In this document: in pieces, positions 13,601 through 24,849 of the stretch | Position numbering within the stretch: the stretch's first letter is position 1 | Layout of the letters: each line of letters starts with the position of its first letter | Source of the DNA: Branchiostoma lanceolatum | Lineage: Eukaryota > Chordata > Leptocardii > Amphioxiformes > Branchiostomatidae | DNA length: 64,000 nt | Reading direction: 5' to 3' | NCBI RefSeq assembly: GCF_035083965.1 | Contig: NC_089732.1 | Location: forward strand, 5,409,383-5,473,382 | Notes under the pieces: model-generated | Told to the model about the DNA's origin: nothing | Database searches by the model: none | The model's input: only the letters and a program-made list of their open reading frames with translations | Position numbers and translations under genes: made by a program

Positions 13601-16600
13601 ATATTTTATGACAAATCTATTTAGTCGCTTTTCCCTTGTTGTTTACAGTAACATATAACGCCTACAGCCACCTAATAAACCACTGAGTTTTTTTCACTCA
13701 AAAAAGGCAGAACTAAGTCGGCATCATTCACTTACCTCGGTGGCAAACTGCTGGAGCCCCCCTATGTTGATTGGTCCCTCCTCCGAGGCGAACAGGTTAC
13801 ACCCTCCCACGCACAGGTCACTGGTGGGGCAGACCATACCACACGTCAGGCCAAGGGGGTTGTCCGAGAAAATGGCCTTGGCTGATCCATAGTAGTTCTG
13901 TTGTTGTAAACATTAAAATACATGTATTTTCATTAAGGTCACCGCATCACTGATACCAGACCTTCTGTTATTCTATGGATAATTTGATAGTACAAATTAA
14001 ATATACTTATATTTATATCATTCTATAGGATGGGGACGTAAAGCCGTCGGTCCCGTGTATGAGAGAGCTTTAGGCCGTCAAACCTCTGCACGTAACAGAG
14101 CACAACAACCTTATCGAAAAGAATAGGGTGACCTGGTGCGTAGCGAAGCCACATTGCACTATGTACAAGCTAACAAAAAGTTGTGCTCCTTCCTCAGTCT
14201 CTCAAGTTCGACCATATCTCTTGTGTTACACTGAATTTATATCAAGTTATACCTAACTGACCTGTAATTTTGTTTCTGGACTGAAGCAAGGACCTGAAAT
14301 ACACATCTACCTTTCTAGGGGGCGCTATTTTGTTATTGCAGGATTCATTGTCCACGAGTCCATTGTTATCATTATATAACAGGACCTTTAGTTGACCTCT
14401 TGAACAAATCGAAGGACATTCAAGTTGTTTTGTTATTCCTTGCGTGTGACTGATTTGTGGTGCCTCCTTTTTTAGGTGGCTTGGAGCCTGACAAAACTAA
14501 ATGCTAAATGTTAGTAGTTTCTAATGTTTTAAGTCTGTTTGAGCATGTTTCTAACAGATCACGAAGCCAGTACCTTGGTATACTATTACTATAGAGCACA
14601 AAAACCTTTCTTTGGGAAAACATGCAACTATTCAACACTTTGTTTCCAGGCAGGTCGTCTCTTTGGCATAAGTCACTGTGCCTTTAGCTGTATAGAAACA
14701 GTCCCGAAGAGACAGATTTATAGTCCTTGCTGGGTTCCTACCAACAGGGGGTAAATACATACCAGTAGTCAAACAGCACCCCTGAATGGAGTTTTGTTCT
14801 CATTCACTGTAAATGCATTTAAGTTCGCTTGGTTTTTATTTCGCGCTGAGGGGAAGTTGGCGTGTTCGCGGTTGTTTTAAGATTGCGGCAGCCCTACTGT
14901 ATAGTCTTGGACAAAAATGTTCGCAAAGGTTTTAAGTTCGCGGTGAAACAGTCGCAGAAAAAAACGCAAACATAAAACCACAGCAAACATTTCTGCATTT
15001 ACAGTATTTGTTCAGACTGTTTGTTTGTTTGTATCACGTACCTGTGTAACACACCAGGTTTGTACTAAACAGCTGCATATCTGGAAAGATTCATTTCATT
15101 CACTCACACCCGGAAGGATCCCTATCCTTTTGACAAGTGTGTGGGTTCTTTAACATGCTCGAGGTGTGGCTCTTCTAAAACACAGGACCTTGATTTAAAT
15201 TTTAACGTCCTATCTGAGGGACGTCCAAAGCCGAAGGTATATACTCATTTTCACCCGAGTGAAGTGAGGAGATTGCTGTAAAGTGCATGTCCCAAGGACA
15301 CAACGTTGGGGCATGTCAGGGGATTTAAACCCAGGACCTGGGTTCTGGGCCAAACACCATACCATTACCCCGCGTGATGCCACACTGTGACATTCTTAAC
15401 CTTTTCCCTGCTATGGTAGGCGTTTGGTCCCGAATTTGTGCAATTCATGAGATCAAGCAGTAGGGAGAAGGTTATAAAGCCATAAGTATATCATTATAAT
15501 GATCATCCCATATCACACACTTATTGAAAAGAGTAGCGGTGACCCAGTGTGCTATGAAAAAAGCATCGAGCTTTGCCCTCTTTCTGTGAGCTGGCACTTT
15601 TTATTGTCACTGCAGCTGAGACTTTGAGATCAGATAGGCAATGCAGGGTTTTTTCTAGAAAAATTGAATAAGAGGGAGCACACACAGGCAATTGAGTGAA
15701 TTCTATGTATTTATGGAAGAATCCATTGCTGAGTGAAGGCTGTATGCTGGGGGTTAAGCTAAAATCTGAATTCGACAAGGGGGCACTGGGCTGAAACAAG
15801 AGGGAGCAGCGCCCCTCTTTCCCGCTTTAGATGATCCCTTGCAATGTGCCCCAAAAACCTTTCAAGATAAGATAGATTTCAATGTTGATTTAGCCAATTG
15901 TATCCCTTCTTGAGTAGTAGCAGCTGCCAAGTCAAGACAAACTGGACTTTGATCACATCCTACCTGTTCATTATTTATTACCTTTGACGGAAAGGATATG
16001 TTTTTGGTAGCATTTGCGGATGTGTGGTTGAATTTGTAAATTTGTGGTTGAACAGCGCAACTCGAGAAGCTATTTATGGATTGTGTAATGATTGTTACTA
16101 TATATGCGTGGGAAGGTGTTAGCAATAGCAGGGCTTAATACAGGAAAGGCCCGAGACGGAAATTTGCGTATTGGGATGGACAAAATTTCACCCCATCCCT
16201 CCAAGAAATCTAAACTTTGTCACATGGAATTGATGGCAAAGGTATTTGCATACACTTTATAATGTCAGATTTAAAAACGACTTAAACTTAAGTTAAAGTT
16301 AAATGGGCTCCCAAACAATGAGTGGGATGGAAAAAAATAATAGAAGCTACAGACAGTTCTCTGCATACTTCAGAGCTGCCATGTGGGATTTTTGCAACAT
16401 CAGGAAGAAGCTATAAATTTCCTCTTTAAACAGCAGAAAAAGATGTCGCCGTCACAATATTGACAGTCCTGATATTGCAATATTTCATGTGTAAACTGGG
16501 CCTGTCTAGTCTGGACTAGTGCCTGGCAGCCTTGCTTTTGAAGGGTTGTTTGTGAATGGGGGAGGGGTCTTAGTGGTTGACTTCTTCTCTTTGAGTTTTC

Positions 16601-18945
16601 AATTCAACTCCAGAAGTGTTGAGTAAATATGTCCATTGGAAATCAAACAAAGTACGTGGCAATGAAAACATTTTAGAAAATCTGCTCTCTTACACCTGTG
16701 ACAGCACAAAATCTGTGCTTTCTTGACAGCACAAAATCTGTGCTTTTGTGACATCACAAAATCTGTGCACTCAAAACATGTGAGTACATCTATGTCATGT
16801 AAATTGGCTGGCTTGTGACTTATTCAGTTATGTCATTGGTTTGTTATCATTATGGCAAATTCATTAGAGAATACTTGTAATTAACGGCACAGTTTTGTCA
16901 CCTTAGTTGAGATGCTGCTGATGAAGGTCTTGACGTCCAGCTGCGTTGGACAGCTCTTCTGACAGGGGGCGTCGGCGCACTTCAGACACCGGGCAGCTTC
17001 CCGCAGAGCGCCACGCTCGCTCAGCGTCGTGTGTTTGATGTCATCAAAGTTCTTGGTCAGATTGGCCGAGCCACACGACTGCGAAATGGGAAACAAAACA
17101 TTTTTAAGTACAGATCAACATTGTCTTGACTTTGTCAATTTTTTTTTCCTATTGGACTATACTGTACTTAGTAATTCACTTTATCTTCACGGTAGCAAAA
17201 TTTTGCGTTGTAAGGATAACAGACATTTTCTCTGAACTTTAACTTCACGGCGGCGGCAAGTGATTTACAGAACGATTGTGTGAAGGAACAATAAATAATT
17301 ACATTTACAACAGGTTTTTCACGGTGATGATAAGTTCACGGTACAGAGATGACCGTGAAAACAGTGAACATATTTACAGTGAAAGAAACAGGAATCACTG
17401 TATACCCACGTTACAGCCTTTGTCTCCATTCCTCTTCCAGTGTTTCTTGTGAGCTTTGGTCACCTTGGACGCCTTCAGGGTGGCATGGTGAGTAACTCGG
17501 GGGTTCAGCGCTAGGATATTCTGTACAAAGAAAGTAGTAAGCTCCATAAGTCACTTACATAATCTAAAGGTTACTCCTATCTGTATATTCTATATGATAG
17601 AATGCCAGTGTGAGGCCAGCATAAAGAAAATGGAGCATGTGCCAAAAAGGTCACATTTTTTTCCAACAACCTCTGCTTGGAGAGTAGTCCCTGCGTGACT
17701 CATTGGAGAGGATGTTCACTTCAGCAACACTAAATGGTTACTTTAAACTTTCGTAGTATGTGGTGACCATTACAACGATAGCTTTAAAGTAACCATTAAT
17801 TAACCTCCATGCGATTATTTATTAGTACGTTTTTACTTCCGGATCCTAATAGTAATAGCTCAGTAGGCATCCCTGCGGCATACACTAAAATGGCTTGTAT
17901 ACAAATTACAACTCATTACACGGTTCAAACGAGGACATGTGACCTGGGGCTAAAATAGAGCTGCACCCATTTCACACCTGAGTGGAGCCAGTGATAGCTT
18001 ATATCTCTGTGTTTTTCGACGGACATAATAACATAATGTTAGCTACTGAATTCAGGGACTTCTTTTGTCCTTTGGGTAACTTAATTCTCCAGGTAGGCAT
18101 TATACTTTGCCCTGTATAAACCTCGATTATTGTTTTCAAAAGGCATATTTGGCAATATTTGTTAACGCCTCAGTCAAGCTGAAACACAAAATGAGTCACA
18201 TTTGATGAATGATGATACAGTTTTTGGATGCACCATAGGCATAGCATTTCTAAGTACTGTACCAGATTCAGGGGCTGGTTATAGCTTTTGTCTCTGTGCT
18301 TTTGAATAGACATAATCTTCTTCCTTTGTTGAATACCTCTTTTGTCCTTTTAGGTTACAATAGGTAACATTATTCTCCAAATAATAGGCATTATACCTTG
18401 TCCTATATATAATCAAGGAGGTTCAATTGGTCAAGCTAAAATACATGGCAATTCATATCTGATATTATTACAGTTTTTGGCTGTTTTGTTAAATCTCAGT
18501 GTTTTTCTGCTTACATAATCATTTCCAGCTGGTGCTGTACTGACGTCATCAGTTATGGAATCCTCCCACCCCCCAAGGAGGTTTTTGCACAACTCCAAAT
18601 TCAGTTTTAACTGCCTTTTAAATGCAAAATTCCACACTTAGAGAAAGAAATGTTGGAAGGTGCACAGATAAACAGGCTTGGATTAATCAACAAAGTCTGT
18701 TGTTGGCGCCTGAAAACTTTTAAACGATCAGAAACTTGAGTTGATCGAAAATTATGTAGGGCACCGCTACTGTTGGACCGTGCGACCTGGATCAGTCCAC
18801 GTCAACGTATAAAACTACAAGCGAGACAAATTTCCCTTCAAGTTGAAAGATCCAGTAACGTCTAACAAGTATCTGGCACCTATAGGAAGATTAAAAGTAC
18901 CTCAATATCCGGAGGATCCCTGCTCAGAAACTTCTGAGACGCCAT
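1604..18945 (-). CDS. DPYD: Dihydropyrimidine dehydrogenase (NADP+), 20 exons, complete
   Basis: Cytosolic flavoprotein that catalyses the first, rate-limiting step of uracil and thymine breakdown with NADPH. Exons, 5' to 3' on the minus strand: 18901-18945, 17410-17520, 16902-17078, 13736-13897, 13256-13452, 12856-12937, 12470-12560, 11900-12007, 11327-11496, 10689-10899, 9646-9830, 8561-8776, 7534-7698, 6783-6935, 5898-6018, 5138-5400, 4375-4551, 3595-3741, 2473-2605, 1604-1824. They sum to 3135 nt (1044 aa; human 1025). Seen in order: N-terminal Fe-S cysteines ([14 protein letters not shown]), FAD-binding GCGPAS, NADPH-binding [12 protein letters not shown], the FMN/pyrimidine domain with catalytic Cys about 676 in [14 protein letters not shown], and two C-terminal 4Fe-4S motifs ([22 protein letters not shown]). 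The start ATG gives [15 protein letters not shown], close to the vertebrate N-terminus. Exon 18 is the least conserved part. The donor of exon 14 is repeated in tandem (see 6621-6827). Confidence 0.96.
2074..2241. repeat. Short inverted-repeat element (MITE-like) in DPYD last intron
   Basis: The ends are inverted copies, GGGCTGTCTCCA on the left and TGGAGACAGCCC on the right, about 168 bp apart. A related element lies at 10350-10570 with the same ends. There is no coding capacity, so it is probably a non-autonomous DNA transposon. Confidence 0.55.
2394..2440. repeat. CA/AC microsatellite
   Basis: An imperfect run of ACACAC dinucleotides lies 33 bases inside the last DPYD intron, just after the exon 19 donor at 2473. 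Confidence 0.85.
3187..3569. repeat. Dispersed element with GGGCTCGAAAT ends
   Basis: Left end GGGCTCGAAAT and right end ATTTCGAGCC are inverted. Inside are several copies of gtgcaccagtgcac-like palindromes. It sits about 25 bp past the donor of DPYD exon 18. A partial copy lies at about 9340-9612 and ends in ttttgagcc. Non-coding, family not identified. Confidence 0.5.
5700..5850. repeat. CTGT-rich simple repeat
   Basis: Imperfect runs of ctgtctgtct, ctctgtctg and related tetramers lie in the intron between DPYD exons 15 and 16. Low-complexity DNA with no gene. Confidence 0.75.
6621..6827 (-). repeat. Tandem array of an exon end plus splice donor (4 copies, about 51 bp)
   Basis: Units begin at 6621, 6675, 6726 and 6777 with periods of 54, 51 and 51 bp. 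The last unit covers the real 3' end of DPYD exon 14 (codons for MGLACGQ) and its donor CAG|GTGGGT at 6783/6782. The three other units lie in the intron and each repeats these codons and the same donor. All shifts are multiples of three and the exon frame stays open through all of them. Confidence 0.9.
7924..8007. repeat. Perfect hairpin, 37-bp arms
   Basis: Arms 7924-7960 and 7971-8007 are exact reverse complements, starting AGCCTGGATGCCAGACCCCC, around a 10-base loop. The flanking AT-rich bases extend the pairing imperfectly. It lies in the intron between DPYD exons 12 and 13. The perfect match suggests a recent fold-back element. Confidence 0.85.
8276..8330 (-). pseudogene. Decayed copy of the DPYD exon 12 donor end
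   Basis: On the minus strand this reads codons for LALDK followed by a GT donor and intron bases similar to those after the true exon 12 end (FALDK, donor at 8561/8560). The likeness spans about 45-50 bases only. It is probably a partial local duplication left in the intron and not a working exon. Confidence 0.4.
9880..10026. repeat. Long hairpin element in DPYD intron
   Basis: The ends gaatagcaaagttcttttat and ataaaagaactttgctattc are reverse complements. Inner arms around agccaacgttt and aaacgttggct pair as well. Related ends and the cgaaacgt core occur at about 6190-6275 and 23897-24240, so this is a small family of fold-back elements. Confidence 0.7.
10350..10570. repeat. Second copy of GGGCTGTCTCCA inverted-repeat element
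   Basis: Starts GGGCTGTCTCCAG and ends CTGGAGACAGC. It shares ends and the phrase cctgggacagaggacg-like interior with the element at 2074-2241. Non-coding. Confidence 0.5.
11032..11290. repeat. Dispersed SINE-like repeat
   Basis: Shares long stretches with 31805-32095: ttagctcactgaagacctat against ttaagctcactgatgagcta, then cagtatgtacagtatttcc, then accagggaaattcctccagc. The far end resembles a tRNA-derived head on the minus strand. Probably an old SINE. Confidence 0.5.
14806..15006. repeat. TIR element, actgtaaatgca family, copy 1
   Basis: Begins actgtaaatgcatttaagt and ends catttctgcatttacagt, so the ends are inverted. The interior repeats phrases such as gttcgcggt and ccacagcaaacat. Other copies: 27483-27690, 38124-38350, 39001-39215, and diverged traces at about 17157-17402 and 63820-63885. 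Non-coding MITE-like family found in introns of several genes here. Confidence 0.65.
15110..15400 (-). repeat. tRNA-derived SINE, copy on minus strand
   Basis: On the minus strand an A-box-like ggtaatggtatgg and a B-box-like gggtttaaatccc are spaced as in a tRNA, followed by a body about 200 bp long with cgaggtgtggctt on the plus strand. It is the same family as the plus-strand copy at 25057-25430. Confidence 0.65.
15640..15840. repeat. About 200-bp repeat, cagggttttttctag family, copy 1
   Basis: Nearly the same sequence recurs at 26973-27172. Both start cagggttttttctagaaaaa and run through gagggagcacacacaggcaa to gcgcccctctttcc. Its open frames are repeats and not genes. The short inverted ends cagggttt/aaacccctg in copy 2, with a gtgtt duplication, suggest a MITE. 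Confidence 0.7.
16698..16769. repeat. Three tandem copies of a 23-25 bp unit
   Basis: The unit tgacagcacaaaatctgtgc occurs three times in a row with small changes in the DPYD intron between exons 3 and 4. A short minisatellite. Confidence 0.85.
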
Positions 18946-20700
18946 CTCGATGCCCGCTCGCTCACACCACCGCCGATCAGCTGACCTCGAGTGAACTTAT
19001 TTACACGGTGTCCACATCCCCTACTGATTTGCATATGCCTTACATGATGACAGCTCAGCAGCGACGTCTTGCGGTTTTAATCAAAACTGCGGCACAATTT
19101 ACAGTGAGCACTTCTTTGATCCCTGATACTAGTACTTAGTAATGCTGCATTGCATTTTATAAAATGAACCGAAGCAACTTTTCAAAGAAGGAAGAAAAAA
19201 CTTATACAGTAAACTTTCCGTGTTTAAAGTGTAATTTTGAGATCATAAGTTGATTCTAAAAACATTGACCATATGGAATGCATAATTATCGCCATATGTT
19301 GACATGTTCTGTAGAACTACATTAGATTTAGAATTAAAATCCTTGCAAACGAATCCCAAATTCAGTTGTTTGACCTTTTGTCCTCAGTCTACAAAGGTGC
19401 ACAAACTAGAAAAGTCAGGAAACAATGTAGCTGGGACCTTTAGTTTATCAAACACGGCGGCGCAATAAAGTAGTGTGTATAAAACATACGCTCTGTGTTT
19501 GCATTGAATTGCTATAAATATAGTCCAGATTGTGCGCCCCCTTATAATGGCAACGCCCCGTTTCATGGTGTGGCGTTTTGAGCGTCCACATGTTCATACG
19601 ATTTGCCGTGGTACATATACGTTACATGCTTTGATGCCTAGCAATACTGGACGACTTTAACCATGATCTTGCACTCAGATAGCGTACGCCATACCAGTAT
19701 AATGTATTGAACCAATGCCCTTGATCGAACTATGCATATGCCCGCCCGGGCCAACTTCAGTCTCGACAATCGATTAGATCGGGGCAAGTGCTGCGTAGGG
19801 GCGGTTCATTGTTTTCTACAAACGGAGCGAAAGAAAGAAAAACTCGGGCAAGAATTGGCACAATAACATAACAGGTAGCTATTTAGAGCGTGTGAATGCC
19901 ACTAGCAAAAGAAACAAAACGGGAATACATTTACTAGAAAGGAACGGGATTGGCACCAAGAATGGATGCATATAAAGCATTCGCAAAGTCTCAGAAGCTA
20001 CTATTATAAGTGTAAAACGTTATTTGTCAACAGACTATAAACTGCATAATCGCGCTAAGACTTAAATCAAGGTAAGTTTAGCTTAGAGTTCATTAGTGGG
20101 GCATTAGCAAACATTATGATAATCCTTTTTTCACATCAGACAAAAGAACGCCTCAGAAAAACGTGTGGGTTTAAAGTATGTTGTTATTGTATCACAACGA
20201 TAAAGGGTTACTGTTTAATCTTTACCCGGCATGTACCGTCATACAAACCTTTACAACGGTCGCTATCAGTCATAAAATGTCCAGTGTATGTATACTGAAT
20301 TACTGTAAATATTTTCAAAACCAGATGACGTATACCTTTAAATGGCATCAGTACCCCTTCAATCAAACATTGTCAATGAACAACCCCAGACTTTGACACC
20401 AGCACCCGACCCTATGTATCGTGCATGTTTGGATACAGGCTACACAGAACGCTCTCAGTTACTTCAAGTTGAGCGAAGAATATGTATCAATCTTCAGCTG
20501 TAGCCTCTCCAATGGCGTTCCAGAATGTAATGCGGGTATTTTAACCAGAGATTCCGTGTTTGTTTGTACCGATTGAGCACTAGAACAGTTGTGTTGTCGT
20601 GCTATACTGGACGTGACTGGCTGGTGTGAGGTACTTTAAACTACGGTCCAACCGAAAACAGGTGGTTGTGAAGAACTAGGCACTACAACAGCAACAAGGC
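18946..20700. other. Spacer between divergent DPYD and the 99-aa gene
   Basis: This stretch should hold the promoter and 5' UTR of DPYD (minus, starting 18945) and the promoter of the gene at 20701 (plus). I see no convincing TATA box or coding exon. Open frames at 19384-19566 and 20116-20396 are not recognisable and lack splice support. Confidence 0.5.
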
Positions 20701-21842
20701 ATGGACAACCACAGCCAGACCAACCTAGGAGGCTTACTTGCTCTCAAGGATGAACTGGTGGGTAGCTACGTACGATCAGTTTGTTTGGTTATGAAATGAT
20801 TTATTCGTCATGGAATAAATCTGATTATGAAACAGCATGGGGATATTGATTATGTTAAAGGCCAGAGCACGATGCTTGAATTTCTCTTGTGACTGAAAGG
20901 GTTAGGTTTCTGTCACGGTGTGTGTGACGCGTACGTTTTTCATAAAGTGACAAACGTACGCGTCACACACACAGCCGATGAATATCTTTATTTGTTTTAT
21001 GTCAGAAACTGAATACACAATGTACATTGTATACTGTTCACACAAACCGCGCACTCTACGAGAAGCTCAAACAAAGAAACGCTCGTTTCCAGACATACGC
21101 ATTCAACTCTAGTCTGGAATATCGATGGACTTTGAATACACATATACAAGACACATTCGTAGATAATACTACTAGTACTAAGGCGTGATTACCATATTTA
21201 CATGTATGTGTTATAGCGGGAATCAGCTAGTCTGACTCACCGTATTACTCACAATGAACATGACGTCACGTCTGACGTTCCCGCTGGGAAAATTTACAAA
21301 TGGTATACATAAAGCTCTGAAAAATGTACAGATGGTAAACATAAAGCTCTGCAAAATGTACAGATGGTAAACATAAAGCTCTGAAAAATGTACAGATGGT
21401 ATATATAAGGCTCTGAAAATGTAGAAATGGTATGTAAAGCCCTGGAAATGTACAAATGGTATATAACGTTAAAGCTCTAAACTATGAAAACGTACAAATT
21501 GTATGTAAAGCTCTGAACATGTACAAATGGTATACAAAGCTCTGAACATGTACAAATGGTATATAAAGCTATGATAACAGATGCATGCATCCATTCCAGG
21601 CTAACTTACAACAGGGCGACCGTCGAGTGCTGACTCACTCGGCAGAACTTGAGGAGGTCATCAGCACTCTACAACAACTGCATTTCAACAAGATTCCGCA
21701 GAGCGGCGCAGTTCGTCCCCCAGCAGAGGCCACTTCACAGGCGAACGTGGAATATACTAGCCAGGACCAGATTCGAAATAATGACACTAAACCTGTTCAA
21801 CCCTTAAAAAGAGTCAGATTTGTTCGTAGTAAGAGAAAATAG
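20701..21842 (+). CDS. Unrecognised small coiled-coil-like protein, 99 aa, two exons
   Basis: Exon 1 is 20701-20757 (MDNHSQTNLGGLLALKDEL) with donor CTG|GTGGGT. Exon 2 is 21600-21842 after acceptor CATTCCAG. The total is 300 nt with phase 0 on both sides. The middle part (about residues 10-50) has leucine-spaced heptad character with DRRVLTHSAELEEVISTLQQ, and the tail is basic (KRVRFVRSKRK). I do not recognise the family. Further 5' exons cannot be excluded. The intron carries a minisatellite (21292-21575) and a hairpin (20918-20972). Support comes from matched splice sites and the coding look of exon 2, not from homology. Confidence 0.55.
20918..20972. repeat. Perfect inverted repeat, 21-bp arms, CpG-rich
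   Basis: Arms GTGTGTGTGACGCGTACGTT and AACGTACGCGTCACACACAC (plus one more paired base each) are reverse complements around a 13-base loop, 160 bp past the donor of the 99-aa gene's exon 1. No flanking duplication is evident. Confidence 0.85.
21292..21575. repeat. Minisatellite, unit about 35-40 bp
   Basis: Roughly eight copies of a unit like tgtacagatggtaaacataa followed by agctctgaaaa occur, becoming shorter and more varied to the right. It ends about 25 bp before exon 2 of the 99-aa gene. Confidence 0.85.
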
Positions 21843-22803
21843 ATAGTCAAAGCAGAAGATTGAAAAGTGCGTCTGAATGAGTATAGAAATCGAATATTTG
21901 TCATGCAATATGCTGTTTTCTCCTTACTGTAAGAGTAACTTTGTACAACATGTACGAAATGATAAAGACTGGCACTGTTCAGTGGAAAATTCATGTCAGT
22001 CGCATTTTTCCTTTCAAGTTTGTGTCAGAAATTACAGTTTAACCTGCTACAGAATTAACTATACCAACACAGATGAACTTTCAAGTTAACATATAGTGAC
22101 AAACTCTAACACATTCAATGTCGAAAATTTGTTACACCCTTCTACTGCAGCTGCCACAAGAGGTAGCGTATGATGAAGTTCACTTTGCTGTCATTCAAAT
22201 AAAACCACATGTACACACAGAGCACGACTCTTTGTCCCTATTTCTGCCGTACACTTGCACATAGAGAAAAGCCTACATGATAATTTGATTCTCCCATCAG
22301 TACAACTAATAGTTTGGTGAAAATCGTGATCATGTAACGTTACATCTACTAGTGCAACAATTATACTAGTACATGTAACCGTTACCGTTATTAACCGTCC
22401 AACATAAGCAAGCAAGAAAGTATGATCGCGCATGTGACTGCCAGTGTGATGTCTCGTATTTAAAGTTCACGCGTGTGTTACTAGTAAGTCCTAATTTGCA
22501 CTTCATTATGTACGTCTCTGTCTAAGCTATCTGCATACTAAATATCATGGAAATCCGTTGTTCCTTAGTTCAATTATTCTCCTTGGAAGATTGGACAGGT
22601 GAATACTAGTACATGAACATGCTCTGAGTCTTTCTTACCGTGCAGCAGCGCCCCTAGTCAGACATTGACGTACTGCAGAAATGAGCCAAATCCCATTGCA
22701 TGACGGGAAGGAAAAAAGGTCACTTTTTGTGGGCGCCATGTTGGAGACCTTGTAGGAGGAGTTGTTATTTTTCCACCAAAATAAAAGGCGTCTTTACACC
22801 ACC
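21843..22803. other. Spacer upstream of NDUFB7
   Basis: Contains the 3' end of the 99-aa gene and the presumed NDUFB7 promoter and 5' UTR. No coding exon recognised. The open frames are shadows or noise. Confidence 0.5.
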
Positions 22804-24467
22804 ATGGGGGCCTTGGTATCCCACAACTACAAGGCCTACTTCGGAGAGGTGGACTACACTCCGGATCCGGAGAGTATGCCGTCTTTTGACCCCAATTTTG
22901 GCTTCCAAGAGCCGAGAGAAGAACGAGGTAAAAAATGTTAGGGTCACAGGACGTGTATAACGTTGTAATACTTGTATAGGACTTTTTATTTTGTCGTAGA
23001 ACAAATATATCGTGTGCTTTATACAACCATACATGGTTCTACGTAACTCAAGAAAAGTCATGTACCCAAGAATAAAAATAATCTTTTCTATGACGATCTT
23101 CTGAAATTTCAAGTGTATAGATATAAAACCTCCTTGATAAAATCTTTGTGACTGCATGAAAACTAGTGAGTACCAAAGATCACAAAATCAAAAAAATTAT
23201 AACTAAGATTATGATAAACAGCAGTAACAAAAAAGTCTGGTGTTGTTAAAGTTGAGCAACTAATTATGTTTTATAGTTATAATTTATAATATGTTTTACT
23301 CAATTCTTGTCAGTTGTCAACCATCAATGTCAGTTGTCACATTGTCAGATGTCATTTTGAACTTCAACCAACCTCCTTGCTTCAACATATCAAAGTTTAA
23401 TAAATGTTCAATTCATTTAGTTAGTAAACTTACTGTAGAGGATCATGTAGAAACAGAGTAGTAGTCCTTTCAACCTAAAACAAAAATGAATTTGTGTACG
23501 TCTCACTTTACTCCAACACAGTGATGGTAGCCACACAGAAGGAAATGGCGGATGCGAGGGTGCCGATGAAGCTACGGGACTACTGCGCCCACAAGTACAT
23601 GGCCTGGATGATGTGCCGACGCGACCATATGCCAAACATCTTCGCCTGCAAACACGAGAGGCACGACTGGGACCAGTGTGAATATGACGAGTAAGCCAAG
23701 TGATAGCCGTGGCGACTGTGACAGGGCTTACTTTTACTTGCTGTCTTGTACATAGCCGGTATAACATACAAGACAGCAAGTAAAAGTACCGGTAAGCCCT
23801 GAAACAGTGGCCACGGCTAGTCAAGTAAAAGATTGAAAACTGTGCAAAGTGATTAAACATTTGAAGTTGGGAGATGGATAACATTAACAAAGTTCTTTGT
23901 ACACCGCCAAGGAGGTTATAATGATATCCTTGATAATGACAAAACCAAGTTTTTTATTTGACTTCAAAGTTCAAACCGATGTTTCGGTGACCGTCTGTCA
24001 CCTTCCTCAGGGCAATACTGACTGGTTCTAATTGGCACTGCAACTTGGTGTTGCTGTTATCAAGGAGGTTCCTTGCTGCTATCTTTAGGGACTACATCTG
24101 TTACCAGTGTTAGCAGGGACGCCAAGCTGCATTGCAAAATAGAATCTGCCAGTATTGCCCTGAGAAAAGTGACAGACAATCGCCGAAACGTCGGCTTGAA
24201 AGATACACTTGACTTGGTTGTGTACAAAGAACAGTGTTATCCAGTAACGTACGCTGCAAGTTTTCAAACCTTCCTTATTTAATGATTTGATAGCCACTCC
24301 TTCAGTAAATGCTACTAGCTATTGTGTATCTATTGATCAAGCAGTCACTTTGATTCAAATTCTTTGTGTTTTTCAGTTGGGTCCATCGCATGAAGGAATG
24401 GGAAAGGGAACGTCGGCTACTAAAGCGGCAGCAGCTGAAGAAAAGACTTGCAGAAGAGGAAGAATAA
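22804..24467 (+). CDS. NDUFB7: NADH dehydrogenase (ubiquinone) 1 beta subcomplex subunit 7
   Basis: Accessory subunit of mitochondrial complex I, placed on the intermembrane-space side of the membrane arm. Exons: 22804-22927, 23522-23690, 24377-24467; 384 nt, 127 aa (human 137). The first ATG follows cacc and gives MGALVSHNYKAYFGEVDYTP. Residues about 60-95 form the twin CX9C (CHCH) fold seen in the family: C-AHKYMAWMM-C and C-KHERHDWDQ-C, each with nine residues between cysteines. The exon 2/3 junction makes Asp from GA+T, then WVHRMKEWERERR, matching the vertebrate RMKEFERERR. The C-terminus is basic then acidic (KKRLAEEEE) and shorter than in mammals. Intron 2 contains two hairpin elements. 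Confidence 0.96.
23706..23817. repeat. Fold-back element in NDUFB7 intron 2
   Basis: The arms gccgtggcgactgtgacagg and ccctgaaacagtggccacgg pair imperfectly, and the inner arms acttttacttgctgtcttgt and acaagacagcaagtaaaagt pair exactly. It starts 16 bp past the exon 2 donor. Confidence 0.75.
23897..24240. repeat. Inverted-repeat element of the cgaaacgttgg family
   Basis: Left part has acaaagttctttgtacaccg, gatgtttcggtgaccgtctg and cagggcaatactgactgg. The right part has the inverse: ccagtattgccctgag, cgccgaaacgtcggc and tgtgtacaaagaac. It is related to 9880-10026 and to 6190-6275. Non-coding. Confidence 0.6.
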
Positions 24468-24849
24468 TGAAGACAACTGCTGTACTCTCTATCCCTCACT
24501 CTTTACATAATGATATATCATTCAATACAGAAGATCTAAAAGGTTATGCATTTGCTATGTGTAAAACATCATTTTCCATACACAAAATGCATCTAGATAC
24601 TACCGTCCGATTCTTGGCAGATGTCAATTTACAGTAGAACAATACATTTAAACCATTTAGATACATACCAACTCCCTCTGTTAAGAAAAATTACTTCTTC
24701 ATGGAACAATGAATAAGTCTTTTTTAGTTTACCGAGTATGACACATTGAACTCTTGTTCTAAAGTAGTTGTGTGCCTCCGTTGTTGATGTGCAGGTGTAA
24801 TTTCTCATCTACCTGTTCATGTATAAAGTATGGTGTGTGGAGTCAACAC

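Noticed and set aside
15521-15799. 92-codon minus frame, similar to one at 26909-27130
   Set aside because: Both frames lie in copies of the same roughly 200-bp non-coding repeat, so the protein likeness is only repeat likeness.
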